A stretch of 60,405 nt of DNA from Micavibrio sp964400125 (GCA_964400125.1 CAYNSR010000015.1:1-60405), one strand, 5' to 3'; positions 16,605-26,114 are shown, numbered from the stretch's first letter. The notes: a model not told the origin generated them from the letters alone. Made by a program: numbers and translations.

Positions 16605-17750
16605 ATGGATGAAGAAATTTTTGAAAAAGACAGGGCAGACCAGCCCGCCGCGCCGCCCGCCGATCGCGGAATACCGTCCGTTGCCGCTGTCACGACAAAA
16701 CAATATATCCTGGGCGGCGCTTTTCTGGCCCTAGCAGCGGTCGCCATCATCTTTGTCGTGATCGACGGCATGAAAAAGAACGAACCGAAATCTTTTGTGC
16801 AAGCCGAAGAAATTGCCTTCAAAAACGCTGGCGGAGCCTCTGCGCCTTATATTGAGCCAGAGCCTATGCCAGCGGCAGAAGAATTACAGCCCGTACAGAC
16901 AACGCAGAACTACGATCCCCTTGCCGCACAGCGAGAGCTTGCCATGCAGCAGGAAGCCCTCCGCATGGCACAAGAGCAAAAACGCCGCATGGAACAACGC
17001 ATTGCCTCGCCGCAGTTGATCTATGACCAAAGCGGCGGCGTATCTCCTGCAAGTACAGGTGGCGGGCAAGCTGCCGGTGGCGGCGCTTTACTCGCCGGTG
17101 ACGATCCCAACACAGCTTTTGCAAACCAGAACGCCAATCTGGACGTGGAAACCGCGACGGCCAGCCAGCTTCAAAATCTTCACAGTCTGATCGCGCAAGG
17201 AACCATGATTGGGGGAATTCTGGAAACGGCCCTCCAAAGTGATCTTCCGGGCATGGTGCGCGCGGTGATCAGTGAAGATGTTTATTCTTTTGACGGCTCC
17301 CATCTGTTGATCCCGAAAGGTTCAAAATTGGTAGGTCGCTACCGTTCCGGCATCACGCGCGGGCAAAGCCGCGTTTTCGTGATTTGGAACCGCCTGATCA
17401 GAAACGATGGCGTCAGCGTCAATATTGGCTCCTACGGAACGGATGCCCTGGGTCGTTCAGGATTGGAAGGTGAAGTGGATACGCACTTCTTCGAGCGTTT
17501 CGGCTCATCTGTCCTACTTTCCATGATTGATGCCGGCCTGCAAATCGGCGTGAACGCCCTGGATGATGCCGACACAGCAACGGTGGCTCTTGAAGCTGGA
17601 AGTGATCTTTCAAGATCGTCTGAAATCGCCCTTGAAAACTCTATCGCGATCCCGCCGACCATCCATGTCAATCAAGGCACAAGGATCAAAGTATTCGTGG
17701 GAAAAGACCTCGATTTCTCACAAGTCGCCGGAAATATTCCAAGGGAATAA
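16605..17750 (+). CDS. virB10: VirB10-like core-complex protein
   Basis: The 381-residue protein has a cytoplasmic N-terminus, one transmembrane helix near residues 32-52 (YILGGAFLALAAVAIIFVVI), a proline/glutamine-rich periplasmic linker and the TrbI/VirB10 beta-barrel domain. The latter has GTMIGGILETALQSDLPG, SRVFVIWNRLIR and the C-terminal IPPTIHVNQGTRIKVFVGKD. It spans the envelope and transmits ATP energy from VirB4, VirB11 and VirD4 to the outer-membrane pore. Confidence 0.96.
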   Translation: MDEEIFEKDRADQPAAPPADRGIPSVAAVTTKQYILGGAFLALAAVAIIFVVIDGMKKNEPKSFVQAEEIAFKNAGGASAPYIEPEPMPAAEELQPVQTTQNYDPLAAQRELAMQQEALRMAQEQKRRMEQRIASPQLIYDQSGGVSPASTGGGQAAGGGALLAGDDPNTAFANQNANLDVETATASQLQNLHSLIAQGTMIGGILETALQSDLPGMVRAVISEDVYSFDGSHLLIPKGSKLVGRYRSGITRGQSRVFVIWNRLIRNDGVSVNIGSYGTDALGRSGLEGEVDTHFFERFGSSVLLSMIDAGLQIGVNALDDADTATVALEAGSDLSRSSEIALENSIAIPPTIHVNQGTRIKVFVGKDLDFSQVAGNIPRE

Positions 17751-17752
17751 AG

Positions 17753-18763
17753 ATGAAATCAGATGTTGCCAACCAATCGGTTCAAAATGCCGAAAACGTC
17801 TTCATGGAGCGCTATCTTGACGCGTTCCGGCAATATCTGGCCGACCCCAATATTTCCGAAATCTGTGTCAACCGCCCGGGAGAACTCTGGATTGAGCGTG
17901 CCGGCACCCCCTCGATGGAACGGATTGAATCCGCGGATATCGATAATGATCACATGATGCGTCTTGCCCGTCAGGTCGCCCGCACGACCGGACAGGCGAT
18001 CAACTTACAAAATCCGCTCCTATCGGCTTCGCTCCAGACCGGGGAACGGGTGCAGATTATCATTCCGCCCGCCTCTCCGCACGGCGTTGTCCTTTCCATC
18101 AGGAAACAGGTCGTAAAGGATATGAACCTGGCCGACTATGCCGCAGCAGGCGCGTTTGAAGCCGTTGATTGGGTGACAGATGCGGATCTGAAACCGCACG
18201 ATACCCAGTTGCGCGCTCTGGCCGAACAAAAGGATTTTTATGAATTTATCGCCCTGGCCGCGAAATCAAAGAAGAACATCATCATATCCGGGGGTACATC
18301 GACCGGCAAAACGACCCTCCTGAACGCTATTTTAAAAGAGATCGACCCGGAAGAGCGGATTATCACGATCGAGGACACTCCGGAAATCCGACCCGTCCAT
18401 AAAAACCATATTCCGCTGCTCGCCTCCAAAGGTGAGCAAGGCGTGGCGGAAGTCACCATCCAAAGCCTGCTGGAAGCATCCTTGCGCCTACGCCCCGACC
18501 GAATTCTGCTTGGCGAGCTGCGCGGGAAGGAAGCCTATACCTTCCTGCGCGCCGTCAATACCGGCCACCCAGGATCACTGACGACGGTTCACGCCGACAC
18601 GCCCCACGGCGCTTTCAAGCAAATCGCCCTGATGGTCATGCAAGCCAATCTCGGCCTGCAGAACGATCAGATCATGGACTATATCCGGTCTATCATTGAT
18701 GTGGTCGTGCAGCTTAAACGGATTGGCGGGAAAAGAGTCATATCGGAAGTCTGGTATCCTTAA
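17753..18763 (+). CDS. virB11: VirB11-like traffic ATPase
   Basis: The 336-residue hexameric ATPase has an N-terminal domain (ISEICVNRPGELWIER) and a RecA-like C-terminal domain. Walker A is SGGTSTGKTTLLNAIL near residue 180. It also has the Asp box ITIEDTPEI, Walker B-like RILLGELRGKEAY and the His box GHPGSLTTVHAD. It works at the cytoplasmic face with VirB4 and VirD4. The gene is directly joined to virD4 by a one-base step. Confidence 0.97.
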   Translation: MKSDVANQSVQNAENVFMERYLDAFRQYLADPNISEICVNRPGELWIERAGTPSMERIESADIDNDHMMRLARQVARTTGQAINLQNPLLSASLQTGERVQIIIPPASPHGVVLSIRKQVVKDMNLADYAAAGAFEAVDWVTDADLKPHDTQLRALAEQKDFYEFIALAAKSKKNIIISGGTSTGKTTLLNAILKEIDPEERIITIEDTPEIRPVHKNHIPLLASKGEQGVAEVTIQSLLEASLRLRPDRILLGELRGKEAYTFLRAVNTGHPGSLTTVHADTPHGAFKQIALMVMQANLGLQNDQIMDYIRSIIDVVVQLKRIGGKRVISEVWYP

Positions 18764-20620
18764 ATGTTCCAAAATCAGGCCGTCTTTTTCACTGTCAGCG
18801 TTGTTTTTGGACTTATCACGGCCTCTTATCTGGCATCTGTTATCTATATGGGTTGGGCCGGGCAGAATATCGAAACGGCCCTGCCGTGGTCGATCTGGTC
18901 AAACATTCCTTACCTTGATGATCCCCGCATAAAAAACCGTTTCCTGGTTTCTCTGGCAATCCCTCACATCATGATGGCCGGCATGATTATCAGCTTCTTT
19001 ATCAAGAAAGAGCCTGAATTTGGTGATGCACACTGGGCGACCTGGCAGGATATAAACAATGCCGGCCTGTTCGCACGCGAAGGTCTGATCCTTGGTAAAT
19101 ACAAAGGCAAATACCTTATCAGCGACACGCCAACGCATTGCATCGTCATTGCCCCGACCCGCAGCGGCAAGGGTGTCGGAATTGTCGTGCCTAACCTGCT
19201 GAACTGGTCGGATTCCCTGATATGCCTCGATATCAAACATGAGAATTTTAAAAAGACGGCCGGATTCAGGAAAGAACACGGTCATGATGTTTTTATGTGG
19301 TCACCGCTCGATCAAAACGGCCAGTCGCATCGATATAACCCTCTTGATGCGGTCAGCAAAGACCCCTATCAGCGGATCAGTGACATTCAGATTATCGCCA
19401 ATATTCTGATTAAAGACCCCGTAAAAAGCGACCCGGTATGGGCATCCGAAGCCCGCGCTCTTTTTGTTGGTCTTGCCCTCTACGTCATGGAGAATGACGA
19501 AATGCCTTCCACGATCGGCGCCATCAACCGGCTTCTAGGAACAGAACAAGACTTAGGCGATATCTGCAAACATATCGTATCGAAGCACCCCGAATTGTCG
19601 TCCACCATCAAGAAATCTCTGATGAGCTTTGCAAATAAAGCCGCAAAAGAGCGCAGCGGCGTGAAGTCTTCACTTAACCAGGCGATCAATCTTTGGGACA
19701 ACCCTGTGATCGATGCGGCAACGTCGGCCAGTGACTTTTCTATCGCCGATATGCGTAAAAAGCGCATGGCTGTCTATGTCGGCGTCCTGACAGGCCAGAT
19801 CCAGACCCTTGCGCCGCTTTTGCGTATTTTCTTCGAGCAGGTCATTACCACGCTTTCCTTGAAAGAACCGGATGAAAGCGACCCTTATAAAGTCCTGCTG
19901 ATGATGGATGAATTCCACATGCTCGGTGAAATGTCGTCTATGACTTCGGCATTTACCCTCTTGGGCGGCTATAATTGCCGGGTCATGGCCGTGGTTCAGG
20001 GATTAAAATGGCTGGACGATACCTACGGCAAAGACAAGCGCGACGGTATCCTGTCTTGCTGCGCACACCAGATATTCTTCGCGGCGAATGATCTGGAAAC
20101 CGCCAATTACGTCAGCAACTCCTGTGGCGATCGGACGGTAAAAACCGTATCAACCTCGCAGAAAAACTCTTTCAAATATGAAGCGCCAAGTAAAAATACC
20201 AGCTACCGCGCCCGGCCACTAATTTCAAAAGAAAAGGTCAAACAGCTTCCGAAACATGAGGAAATTATTATAACGGAAGCCTCCTGCCCCGTCCGCGCAC
20301 GGAAAATCGCCTATTATAAAGATTCCAGCTTTCAAAAAAGGCTACTGCCGCCCCCTTCCGTTCCGAAACTGCAAATTGAAAATCATCTAATCCCTGAATT
20401 CGATATTCTCACCGAAACCGAAAAACAGAAACAGAAACAGACACCAGATCCAAGACAGCTTGATATATTCAAGCAGGATTCGGGAAACGGAAAAGATTCT
20501 ACTAACCTGAATGATGCCTTGCGGGATGAAATCATAGATTTTCACAGAGATCTTGAGGAAAACCCAAACAACGATGAAACGGATTCTATTCTGGATGTTC
20601 TGCGATCAGCATTTAAATAG
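18764..20620 (+). CDS. virD4: VirD4/TraG-type coupling protein
   Basis: The 618-residue protein has two N-terminal transmembrane helices and the coupling-protein ATPase. Walker A is IAPTRSGKGVGIVVPNLL near residue 130, with the TraG signatures DIKHENFKKTAGFR, RYNPLDAV, VLLMMDEFHMLGEM (Walker B) and MAVVQGLKWLDDTYGK. It brings the relaxase-DNA complex to the channel. The last 90 residues are hydrophilic and acidic, probably for substrate recognition. It ends the vir operon and converges on the gene at 20670. Confidence 0.97.
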   Translation: MFQNQAVFFTVSVVFGLITASYLASVIYMGWAGQNIETALPWSIWSNIPYLDDPRIKNRFLVSLAIPHIMMAGMIISFFIKKEPEFGDAHWATWQDINNAGLFAREGLILGKYKGKYLISDTPTHCIVIAPTRSGKGVGIVVPNLLNWSDSLICLDIKHENFKKTAGFRKEHGHDVFMWSPLDQNGQSHRYNPLDAVSKDPYQRISDIQIIANILIKDPVKSDPVWASEARALFVGLALYVMENDEMPSTIGAINRLLGTEQDLGDICKHIVSKHPELSSTIKKSLMSFANKAAKERSGVKSSLNQAINLWDNPVIDAATSASDFSIADMRKKRMAVYVGVLTGQIQTLAPLLRIFFEQVITTLSLKEPDESDPYKVLLMMDEFHMLGEMSSMTSAFTLLGGYNCRVMAVVQGLKWLDDTYGKDKRDGILSCCAHQIFFAANDLETANYVSNSCGDRTVKTVSTSQKNSFKYEAPSKNTSYRARPLISKEKVKQLPKHEEIIITEASCPVRARKIAYYKDSSFQKRLLPPPSVPKLQIENHLIPEFDILTETEKQKQKQTPDPRQLDIFKQDSGNGKDSTNLNDALRDEIIDFHRDLEENPNNDETDSILDVLRSAFK

Positions 20621-20669
20621 ATCACTTGTACCAAGCCGAGTATATTCCGACAGTTTCTTTATCGGAAAA

Positions 20670-21320
20670 CTAGATTACACCGTTTTTGCGCAAATCGTTC
20701 AAGACGACAAGATATTGGTTCGCTATAAGTTCAAAGGCATATTTGATTTTGAGTACGGGAAAACTGCACGTCTTGCCGAAAACAGCTTCGAAGATGGTTC
20801 CTAAACTTCTGCCATGCGTATCGAAGCTTAATATACGATAGATGGGGTACAGATAATTCAAACGGTCGCCGTAATTGTTTCGAAGGCCCATAAGCATGGT
20901 GCTTACGTTGGGAAGACCTCTCGCTTGCGTCCATGCAGGGTTAGCGGATTCTAACTTCGCTTGGTGCGCCTGCATGAAGCTTTGCCAACTGGAAGCGTTC
21001 AAGTCGTTCATTAATTTTCGATAGTCTTCCTTGAATGAATTCTTCAATTCTTCGTATCGTTCGGAAGTCTGTGAAGGGTCATCAAAAAGGTAGATGATAG
21101 TGAAATAGTTCTCTAGCAATGAACGCAATAGAATGTGCGTTAAGTATCGCTCATAAACACTAGAGGTTTCGTCCAAAGTAAAGCTGTTCTCCAACAGTGT
21201 TCCCGCTATCGAATGAAAGCGCAGTACTTCTTGAGCAAAGAATCCGTTTACGCCGTTCTTTTTCGACAGATTTATTATTGTGGACAGTTCTGCTTTTAGC
21301 AGCTCAAAGTATGTAGTCAT
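20670..21320 (-). CDS. Hypothetical protein in the relaxase operon
   Basis: I do not recognise this 216-residue protein with confidence. It is all-helical, with a motif pair YLTHILLRSLLENYFTIIYLF and YPIYRILSFDTHGRSLGTIF (first part YPIYRILSFDTHGRS), which is reminiscent of DUF5677-type proteins that carry R/S-x-H residues in the same places. The ATG at 21320 is preceded by GACGGGAAG. It is the last gene of the minus-strand mobilisation operon and could be a cargo gene rather than a transfer gene. Confidence 0.6.
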   Translation of the reverse strand: MTTYFELLKAELSTIINLSKKNGVNGFFAQEVLRFHSIAGTLLENSFTLDETSSVYERYLTHILLRSLLENYFTIIYLFDDPSQTSERYEELKNSFKEDYRKLMNDLNASSWQSFMQAHQAKLESANPAWTQARGLPNVSTMLMGLRNNYGDRLNYLYPIYRILSFDTHGRSLGTIFEAVFGKTCSFPVLKIKYAFELIANQYLVVLNDLRKNGVI

Positions 21321-21353
21321 TGGCTTCCCGTCACCACTATTCAATAGTACTGT

Positions 21354-21653
21354 CTATACAAAGCTCCAGATTACGCACCCAATGACAAATAAAACCCCTA
21401 GGCGCACAGCCCAACCCGCCATCGCTTCAATCTCCCGCGCAAAAAATGCGAGAATTCTACCACCGGCAGACCCCGCGGCGATAATCAGGGCAAATCGTAG
21501 AGCTTTTTCCCATTCTGCGGGAAGAGATTCATGAACGACAAACCCGGCCAGAAACGCACCGATGGCGAACAGTGCCAATCGCCACTTGAAAATAAGTTCA
21601 GCATAATACTCGTCACTGGATAGGATCCGGTTCCCGTCGTTATAATAGGCCAT
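21354..21653 (-). CDS. Small membrane protein of the relaxase operon
   Basis: The 99-residue protein has a soluble N-terminus (MAYYNDGNRILSSDEYY) and three hydrophobic segments (LALFAIGAFLAGFVV, ALRFALIIAAGSAGG, LGVLFVIGCVIW). Its ATG overlaps the stop of the gene at 21653-22072 (TAATG). No family is recognised. It is probably a membrane accessory of mobilisation because of its tight coupling. Confidence 0.65.
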   Translation of the reverse strand: MAYYNDGNRILSSDEYYAELIFKWRLALFAIGAFLAGFVVHESLPAEWEKALRFALIIAAGSAGGRILAFFAREIEAMAGWAVRLGVLFVIGCVIWSFV

Positions 21654-22072
21654 TATTCTTTCTCCTGCGCTTTACGCTTCGGGTCTTGTATCTTTCGTAC
21701 CAGTTGTTCCATAAACTCTTCCGTTCGTGCCTTGGCCTGCGCCTTCGCCGCCGCCAGCTCGCTTTTGGGGATAGAATGCGTATGCTGGAAGAATACGTCT
21801 ATAAACTGAAATAGGCCCTCCTGCAAAATCATTAGATCCCGCGCTGTGGTCTTCCGGTGTTCGTATAACGAGGCGCGAAGATCCTGCATCAGCTTCACCA
21901 TATCCTTTTCGCGGTCGCTTCTAAATTCAGGAAACAACGCAAACTTGACAGCATCATTTGCCGCCGCCGACATATTATTAAGCCGTGAACGCTTGTCGTG
22001 CTCGACTAAAGCCGCCCAAACATCCGCATCCCACTGGATCGTCTTTTGTACCCGTTTTTCAGTCTTTGCCAT
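21653..22072 (-). CDS. Relaxosome accessory-like DNA-binding protein
   Basis: This 139-residue basic protein begins with a ribbon-helix-helix-like strand (KRVQKTIQWDADVWAALVEH) and continues as a long charged helical region (ARDLMILQEGLFQFIDVFF, AAAKAQAKARTEEFMEQLV). A small DNA-binding protein three bases downstream of a relaxase is the usual place for a relaxosome component or regulator (TraJ/MobC role). The family assignment is inferred. Confidence 0.6.
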   Translation of the reverse strand: MAKTEKRVQKTIQWDADVWAALVEHDKRSRLNNMSAAANDAVKFALFPEFRSDREKDMVKLMQDLRASLYEHRKTTARDLMILQEGLFQFIDVFFQHTHSIPKSELAAAKAQAKARTEEFMEQLVRKIQDPKRKAQEKE

Positions 22073-22075
22073 AGA

Positions 22076-24127
22076 TTACAGCTCCATTTCTTGATCTTTG
22101 TCTTTCGTGCGGTTCTGTGTCTTCGCCCGCGTCGGTGCTTTCTGCAATTCTAGATTGCCCTCGGTCTGTTTCAGAACGGCCATATCTCCGCGTTCTAACT
22201 TCGGTTCGCTCTGAACGCGGGCCAACTGCAACTCTTTGCCTTGGGACACAATCGCCCATGTACCGGTTTCAAGATTGACGAAACCACCGTACTGGACTGG
22301 CTGACCGAGCTTGACCCGCTTATCGCTGAATTCCACCCCGAATTTCTTGGCGAGCTTGCGACCGGCCGCATAGACTTCCATCGTATCAAGCTGCTGCAGG
22401 GCTTTTCCGCGCAGGGCAAATTCCCCGTTCGACTGGATAAAGGCCAGATCTTGCTTGACCAGCCAATCGCGGCGCGCCGCCAAGGCCTGCGACACGCCGG
22501 CATCGTAAGGAATGGACGGGCTTTTTTTCGCCTGTTTGTACAATTCCCGATCCAGCCACGTTTTCTTCTCGGCATGAACAAGGCGTTCGACCGGCTCCGC
22601 GCTCAAAACATTCAGGTGCGGATAGAAACGCTTCTTCTCGCGTTCATTGATTTTCTTGGTCAGTTCCTCGCCCTGAGCGATCACATCGGACGGAATCTCG
22701 TAGCGTCCACCATCCATCGGCTTCACGATCTCGTTCTTCTTAAGCGTTTCCAGCCGTTTCAGGTGGTAATCGATATATTGCTCACGGTCCTCTTCGGGAA
22801 TGAATTTCATGTCCTTCTCGACATGAGCCTTGTGAACCACAGCATCGTAAATGCCGCCATTCATATCGGCGATCATCTTAATATTCTGGTCGGCCTTGCC
22901 GGTAGCTTGCGTGCCCGGTTTGATCGTGACCAACGCCCCCTTCTCTGCCTTGTCATAGGATCTGGCATCGCCAACCGCCACAAAATGCAGATTGGCGGAC
23001 ATATCCTCAACCACGACATATTTACGGTCGTACAGCTCATCCATAATGCCTTTGTCCACGATCCGTCCGCTGACTTCCGGCCCCTGCCCGTCTTTCATGG
23101 CATAGACGGACAGACCATCAAGGCGCGCCTGATCCCGAATCTTGGGATACAGACGCTTGACTGCCTCGTTCTTTTGCGCGATCGCCCTAAGGTCGTCCTG
23201 ATAATCTTCTTTGAGCATATAAACCCCCGGCGGCTGTTCGACGGCCAGACCCGACGCGGCAAGGAACCGTAGCCGTCCTTTGATGAGGCCTTCGTAGAAT
23301 ATGGATTTTCCAAAATTGGTCTTGGCGCGAACATCCAGCATACGGTCGTCGCCCATCTGATTTGCCATGAACCGATCCAAAGAAGTGACCCGCAAGGCCC
23401 CCACCTCTTTCTCCTGGCTCTTCCGAATTTCGTCCAAAGACCGCTCACCCAGGAGTTCGGTTGCAACTTCCTGCGCCCGGCGCCGGAAACCTTCCTTAAC
23501 GTAATCCTGACCGATCACCAGATCCTCACCCCGATCATTCACACCCCGCACGATCACATGGGCGTGAACATCGTCCGTGTCGTAGTGGACAGCCGCCGTC
23601 CATGTGAGGGATGTTTGAAGGTCTTTTTCGACCAGCTTCATGACGCCGCGGACATAGCCGTGAAAGTCCTCGATCTCGTGGCCGTTCTCCGGTGAAATGA
23701 TAAAGCGCCAGTGGTGGCGGTCATTCTGGCAAAGTTCTAGAAACCCCTTCCGGTCCACCCCCTCTTCCTGATCATTGAACAGAACCGCCTTCTCTCCATC
23801 CTTGCCGGCCTCGTTCCGTGAAATGTATTTCAGGTGATCCCGAAGACTGGCAGCACCCCCGCCCGCGCTCATGGCACCGGCTTTGTGCTTCACATATCTG
23901 GCCTTCACCACGACACGCTGACCGGACGAGAAACCGACGAAAGAATTGCCGCGGGTCATTAAACCACGGCGGACCATTCTCTTGTTTGAAGAGGCAGACG
24001 CTATCCCGCCGCCGCGATTGAGCTTCGTGAAGATGGCTTTGCGCGCGTTGTCTTTCGTCACGATCAGAGGCCCCATGCCCTCCAATCCCGCTCCTCTTCC
24101 AACGCTGTGCAATCTGTCGATCAGCAT
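22076..24127 (-). CDS. MOBP-type relaxase, TraI/VirD2 family with DUF3363
   Basis: The protein is about 683 residues. The relaxase core is at the N-terminus: a basic segment with VVVKARYVKHKAGA, then LRDHLKYISRN and the metal-binding motif III AAVHYDTDDVHAHVIVRG (histidines near residues 181, 188 and 190). The rest matches the DUF3363 extension of alphaproteobacterial relaxases. It nicks oriT and leads the strand through the channel. I chose the ATG at 24127; the frame opens with TTG at 24142. The candidate catalytic tyrosine is in the DLVIGQDYVKEG/KYISRN region and cannot be fixed by eye. Confidence 0.9.
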   Translation of the reverse strand: MLIDRLHSVGRGAGLEGMGPLIVTKDNARKAIFTKLNRGGGIASASSNKRMVRRGLMTRGNSFVGFSSGQRVVVKARYVKHKAGAMSAGGGAASLRDHLKYISRNEAGKDGEKAVLFNDQEEGVDRKGFLELCQNDRHHWRFIISPENGHEIEDFHGYVRGVMKLVEKDLQTSLTWTAAVHYDTDDVHAHVIVRGVNDRGEDLVIGQDYVKEGFRRRAQEVATELLGERSLDEIRKSQEKEVGALRVTSLDRFMANQMGDDRMLDVRAKTNFGKSIFYEGLIKGRLRFLAASGLAVEQPPGVYMLKEDYQDDLRAIAQKNEAVKRLYPKIRDQARLDGLSVYAMKDGQGPEVSGRIVDKGIMDELYDRKYVVVEDMSANLHFVAVGDARSYDKAEKGALVTIKPGTQATGKADQNIKMIADMNGGIYDAVVHKAHVEKDMKFIPEEDREQYIDYHLKRLETLKKNEIVKPMDGGRYEIPSDVIAQGEELTKKINEREKKRFYPHLNVLSAEPVERLVHAEKKTWLDRELYKQAKKSPSIPYDAGVSQALAARRDWLVKQDLAFIQSNGEFALRGKALQQLDTMEVYAAGRKLAKKFGVEFSDKRVKLGQPVQYGGFVNLETGTWAIVSQGKELQLARVQSEPKLERGDMAVLKQTEGNLELQKAPTRAKTQNRTKDKDQEMEL

Positions 24128-24333
24128 AAAATTCGCTCGCAAAAATCGCGTTTTAAACCTTCCCTACAATACAACTTATTTTCACCTATTGCAACTCTCT
24201 ATAACTTGCAATTTCTACAATAAAATCATGTATATAATATAAATGTAATTTATATCTTTTATCTTGTTTACTACCTTCAAACCTTCTCATAACCCCTCCC
24301 TCTGTCGTCCGGTGTCTCCCGCCCGCGAAAGAA
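24128..24333. other. AT-rich region upstream of the relaxase
   Basis: This gap contains the relaxase promoter and is strongly AT-rich around 24170-24290. One inverted repeat is seen: ATTGCAA and TTGCAAT separated by 11 bases at about 24188-24212. I see no gene. It could hold an origin of transfer, but no RP4-type nic sequence is present here. Confidence 0.35.
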
Positions 24334-24366
24334 CAAAAAACCGCCTGTGAGGAGGCGGTTTTTTCA
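24334..24366. terminator. Bidirectional rho-independent terminator
   Basis: CCGCCT and AGGCGG pair with a GTGAGG loop at 24341-24358, flanked by an A-run on the left and a T-run on the right. It lies 22 bp after the stop of the TOPRIM gene (minus strand), for which it is the natural terminator. Confidence 0.85.
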
Positions 24367-24387
24367 TGGCTCGTCATTTCAATGTTG

Positions 24388-25302
24388 CTACAAGGGCTGT
24401 GCTCTCAAGACATCATTCCAGTCCATGCCCCCCTGTTCCGGAATATGCCGGACAATCTCGCCTGTGAATTTTCGCGCAAGGTAAGTTTCAATCCGCTTGG
24501 CGATTTTCTCTCCTCCTTGGTCATGGTCAACGGCAAGGACGATTTTTGCCAGCCTTGGCATCTTTTGGATTATGTCCACAAGACAGTCAAACTGGCTGTC
24601 CTTCATGCCGCCTGATACCGCGCCATAAGATGCGTTCAAGGGCCTGAACAAGGCGAAGTGACTCAAGGCATCAATGGCGGCCTCGGCAAGAATCAGGCTT
24701 GTGTCTGCGGGGTTGATATTGCCAAGCCAGAGGGCTTTTTCACTCCCGCGCATAAAAACCCCCTTGTCGTGGTTTTTAAGCTCAAGCCCACAAATACCCT
24801 GCCCGTTCTGGTGCGGAAACACAACATTTCCATATCTGTCCTGAAAGATACGCCCTGCAAAGCGGAAATCTTTGAGCACATCGGCGGGGATTTGGCGTGT
24901 CTCTAGCAGGTAAGGATGGGCCGTGGCGGGCTTCATCCACTGGAAGGCGCGGCGGATGCGTTCAAGATCATAAACCTGCTCCTGCACGTCCGGCAGGCTA
25001 TAAACAGGCAAGACCCCTGCCCCGCCTGACCATGCCGCAAGTTCCCTGCCAATCGCGGTGAGGGATTTGCTGGTGCGTTTTTCGATAAAATCGACAATCG
25101 TTCCATTGTCGCGGTCGTCATGGACGGAAAAATAAACCCAGTTCGTGCCTTTTTTGGAGACGATGATTTTATCGCCGTTCGCATGACGCATGACAAGGGA
25201 TGACCGGGTGGATTTTTTCCGGTCGAGTTCATACCCCTGCCCTGCGGCATACTGGCTCAAATTCACGGATTGCTTGAAGGCGGTGAAATCATATTTTTGC
25301 AT
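24388..25302 (-). CDS. DUF3991/TOPRIM domain protein
   Basis: The 304-residue protein has an N-terminal DUF3991-type domain (CHC2-like region SSLVMRHANGDKIIVSKK) and a C-terminal TOPRIM fold. The TOPRIM fold is marked by the glutamate in LILAEAAIDALSHF and the DxD in VLAVDHDQGGEKIAKRI. Proteins of this layout are common on mobile elements next to relaxases and are thought to act as primase-like factors on transferred DNA; activity is not proven. The start follows GGGGGTCATT. Confidence 0.85.
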   Translation of the reverse strand: MQKYDFTAFKQSVNLSQYAAGQGYELDRKKSTRSSLVMRHANGDKIIVSKKGTNWVYFSVHDDRDNGTIVDFIEKRTSKSLTAIGRELAAWSGGAGVLPVYSLPDVQEQVYDLERIRRAFQWMKPATAHPYLLETRQIPADVLKDFRFAGRIFQDRYGNVVFPHQNGQGICGLELKNHDKGVFMRGSEKALWLGNINPADTSLILAEAAIDALSHFALFRPLNASYGAVSGGMKDSQFDCLVDIIQKMPRLAKIVLAVDHDQGGEKIAKRIETYLARKFTGEIVRHIPEQGGMDWNDVLRAQPL

Positions 25303-25311
25303 AATGACCCC

Positions 25312-25695
25312 CTAATACTCGGTTGTGAGAAGCAAGACGTTATCGATGAGAAACAGCGTGATTTTGGGGAGCGGAAAATCCGTGTAAGGGATGGTTTCCG
25401 TATGCAGGGGATGATAATTCCCGTCATGGCATTTGAGCAGCGCGGTTTTATCGTCCTGAACGATCAAGTCCCAGGACTGGAAGCCTTCCGCTTGAAGCGT
25501 TTTTTGCTCGTACTGAAGGGCAAAAATCCGATCGAGAAGCCAATAGCATTCGGCCTCCCCTGCCAGAAACTTGACGCCATCGGTATAGAGAAACTGGCGA
25601 AAAAGCCCGTGTCTGTACCAGTTTTCAGTGCCGGTGAAGGCTTTGAGCGCGGCCTTGAGGTGGGCGGCCTTTTGTGCGGGGTTTTGCGTGGTCAT
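25312..25695 (-). CDS. DUF6876-family plasmid protein
   Basis: The 127-residue protein contains the recognisable DUF6876 run AFTGTENWYRHGLFRQFLYT (20 residues) followed by GEAECYWLLDRIFALQ and LLLTTEY at the C-terminus. The family is widespread on plasmids and integrative elements and has no assigned function. It follows the ribosome site AAGGAGCATAACGCC and is part of a three-gene operon ending with the TOPRIM gene. Confidence 0.8.
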   Translation of the reverse strand: MTTQNPAQKAAHLKAALKAFTGTENWYRHGLFRQFLYTDGVKFLAGEAECYWLLDRIFALQYEQKTLQAEGFQSWDLIVQDDKTALLKCHDGNYHPLHTETIPYTDFPLPKITLFLIDNVLLLTTEY

Positions 25696-25699
25696 GGCG

Positions 25700-25951
25700 T
25701 TATGCTCCTTGGGATGAGTTGAGAGTTTCGACGGTGAAGTAATCGAGAAGCGAGGTCAGAAGCCGCGCCTTGCCCTGCTGGGTCTGGAGCGCAAAAACAG
25801 CTTCGGCGCAGGCTTCATCGGCATTACGGGCGAGAACCTCGACGCTAAAATGCTCGATTCTTTGAAACCTGACGGCAAAGCGGGCTTTGGGTTGCGGGAT
25901 CGCCAGAATGGTGGCGGTTTGTTTCAGATGCGGTGTCGGTGTTGGGTTCAT
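25700..25951 (-). CDS. Small hypothetical plasmid protein
   Basis: The 83-residue protein starts at MNPTPTPHLKQ after an excellent AAGGAGGACGCA site. It contains FAVRFQRIEHFSVEVLARNA, a strand-rich segment common in small plasmid proteins next to DUF6876 genes. Function unknown. It is the first gene of the operon and lies downstream of the nested palindrome at 26035-26114. Confidence 0.7.
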   Translation of the reverse strand: MNPTPTPHLKQTATILAIPQPKARFAVRFQRIEHFSVEVLARNADEACAEAVFALQTQQGKARLLTSLLDYFTVETLNSSQGA

Positions 25952-26034
25952 TGCGTCCTCCTTAAAAATCAAATTACGGGTGCGTCATGCACCCTTGGCT
26001 CCCGCCGAGGGTGGGGGTAGCAAGTGCAAGGGCG

Positions 26035-26114
26035 ATTTTTTGAGAATTTTGGAGCGCAAGCGTCCGCGAGGAATTGCCCGCTTTTCGCGGGCAAGGGGAA
26101 AATTGTCAAAAAAT
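26035..26114. promoter_or_regulatory. Nested palindrome upstream of the DUF6876 operon
   Basis: An outer 16-bp inverted repeat (ATTTTTTGAGAATTTT at 26035-26050 and AAAATTGTCAAAAAAT at 26099-26114, 15 of 16 pairs) encloses a perfect TTGCCCGC/GCGGGCAA hairpin (26074-26081 with 26087-26094). A similar nested layout lies upstream of ardC (29522-29593). It may be a single-strand promoter or a leader structure. Confidence 0.5.

Noticed and set aside
24128..24333. Origin of transfer beside the relaxase
   Set aside because: The region is AT-rich with one weak inverted repeat but lacks any YATCCTG-type nick sequence; kept only as an intergenic region.
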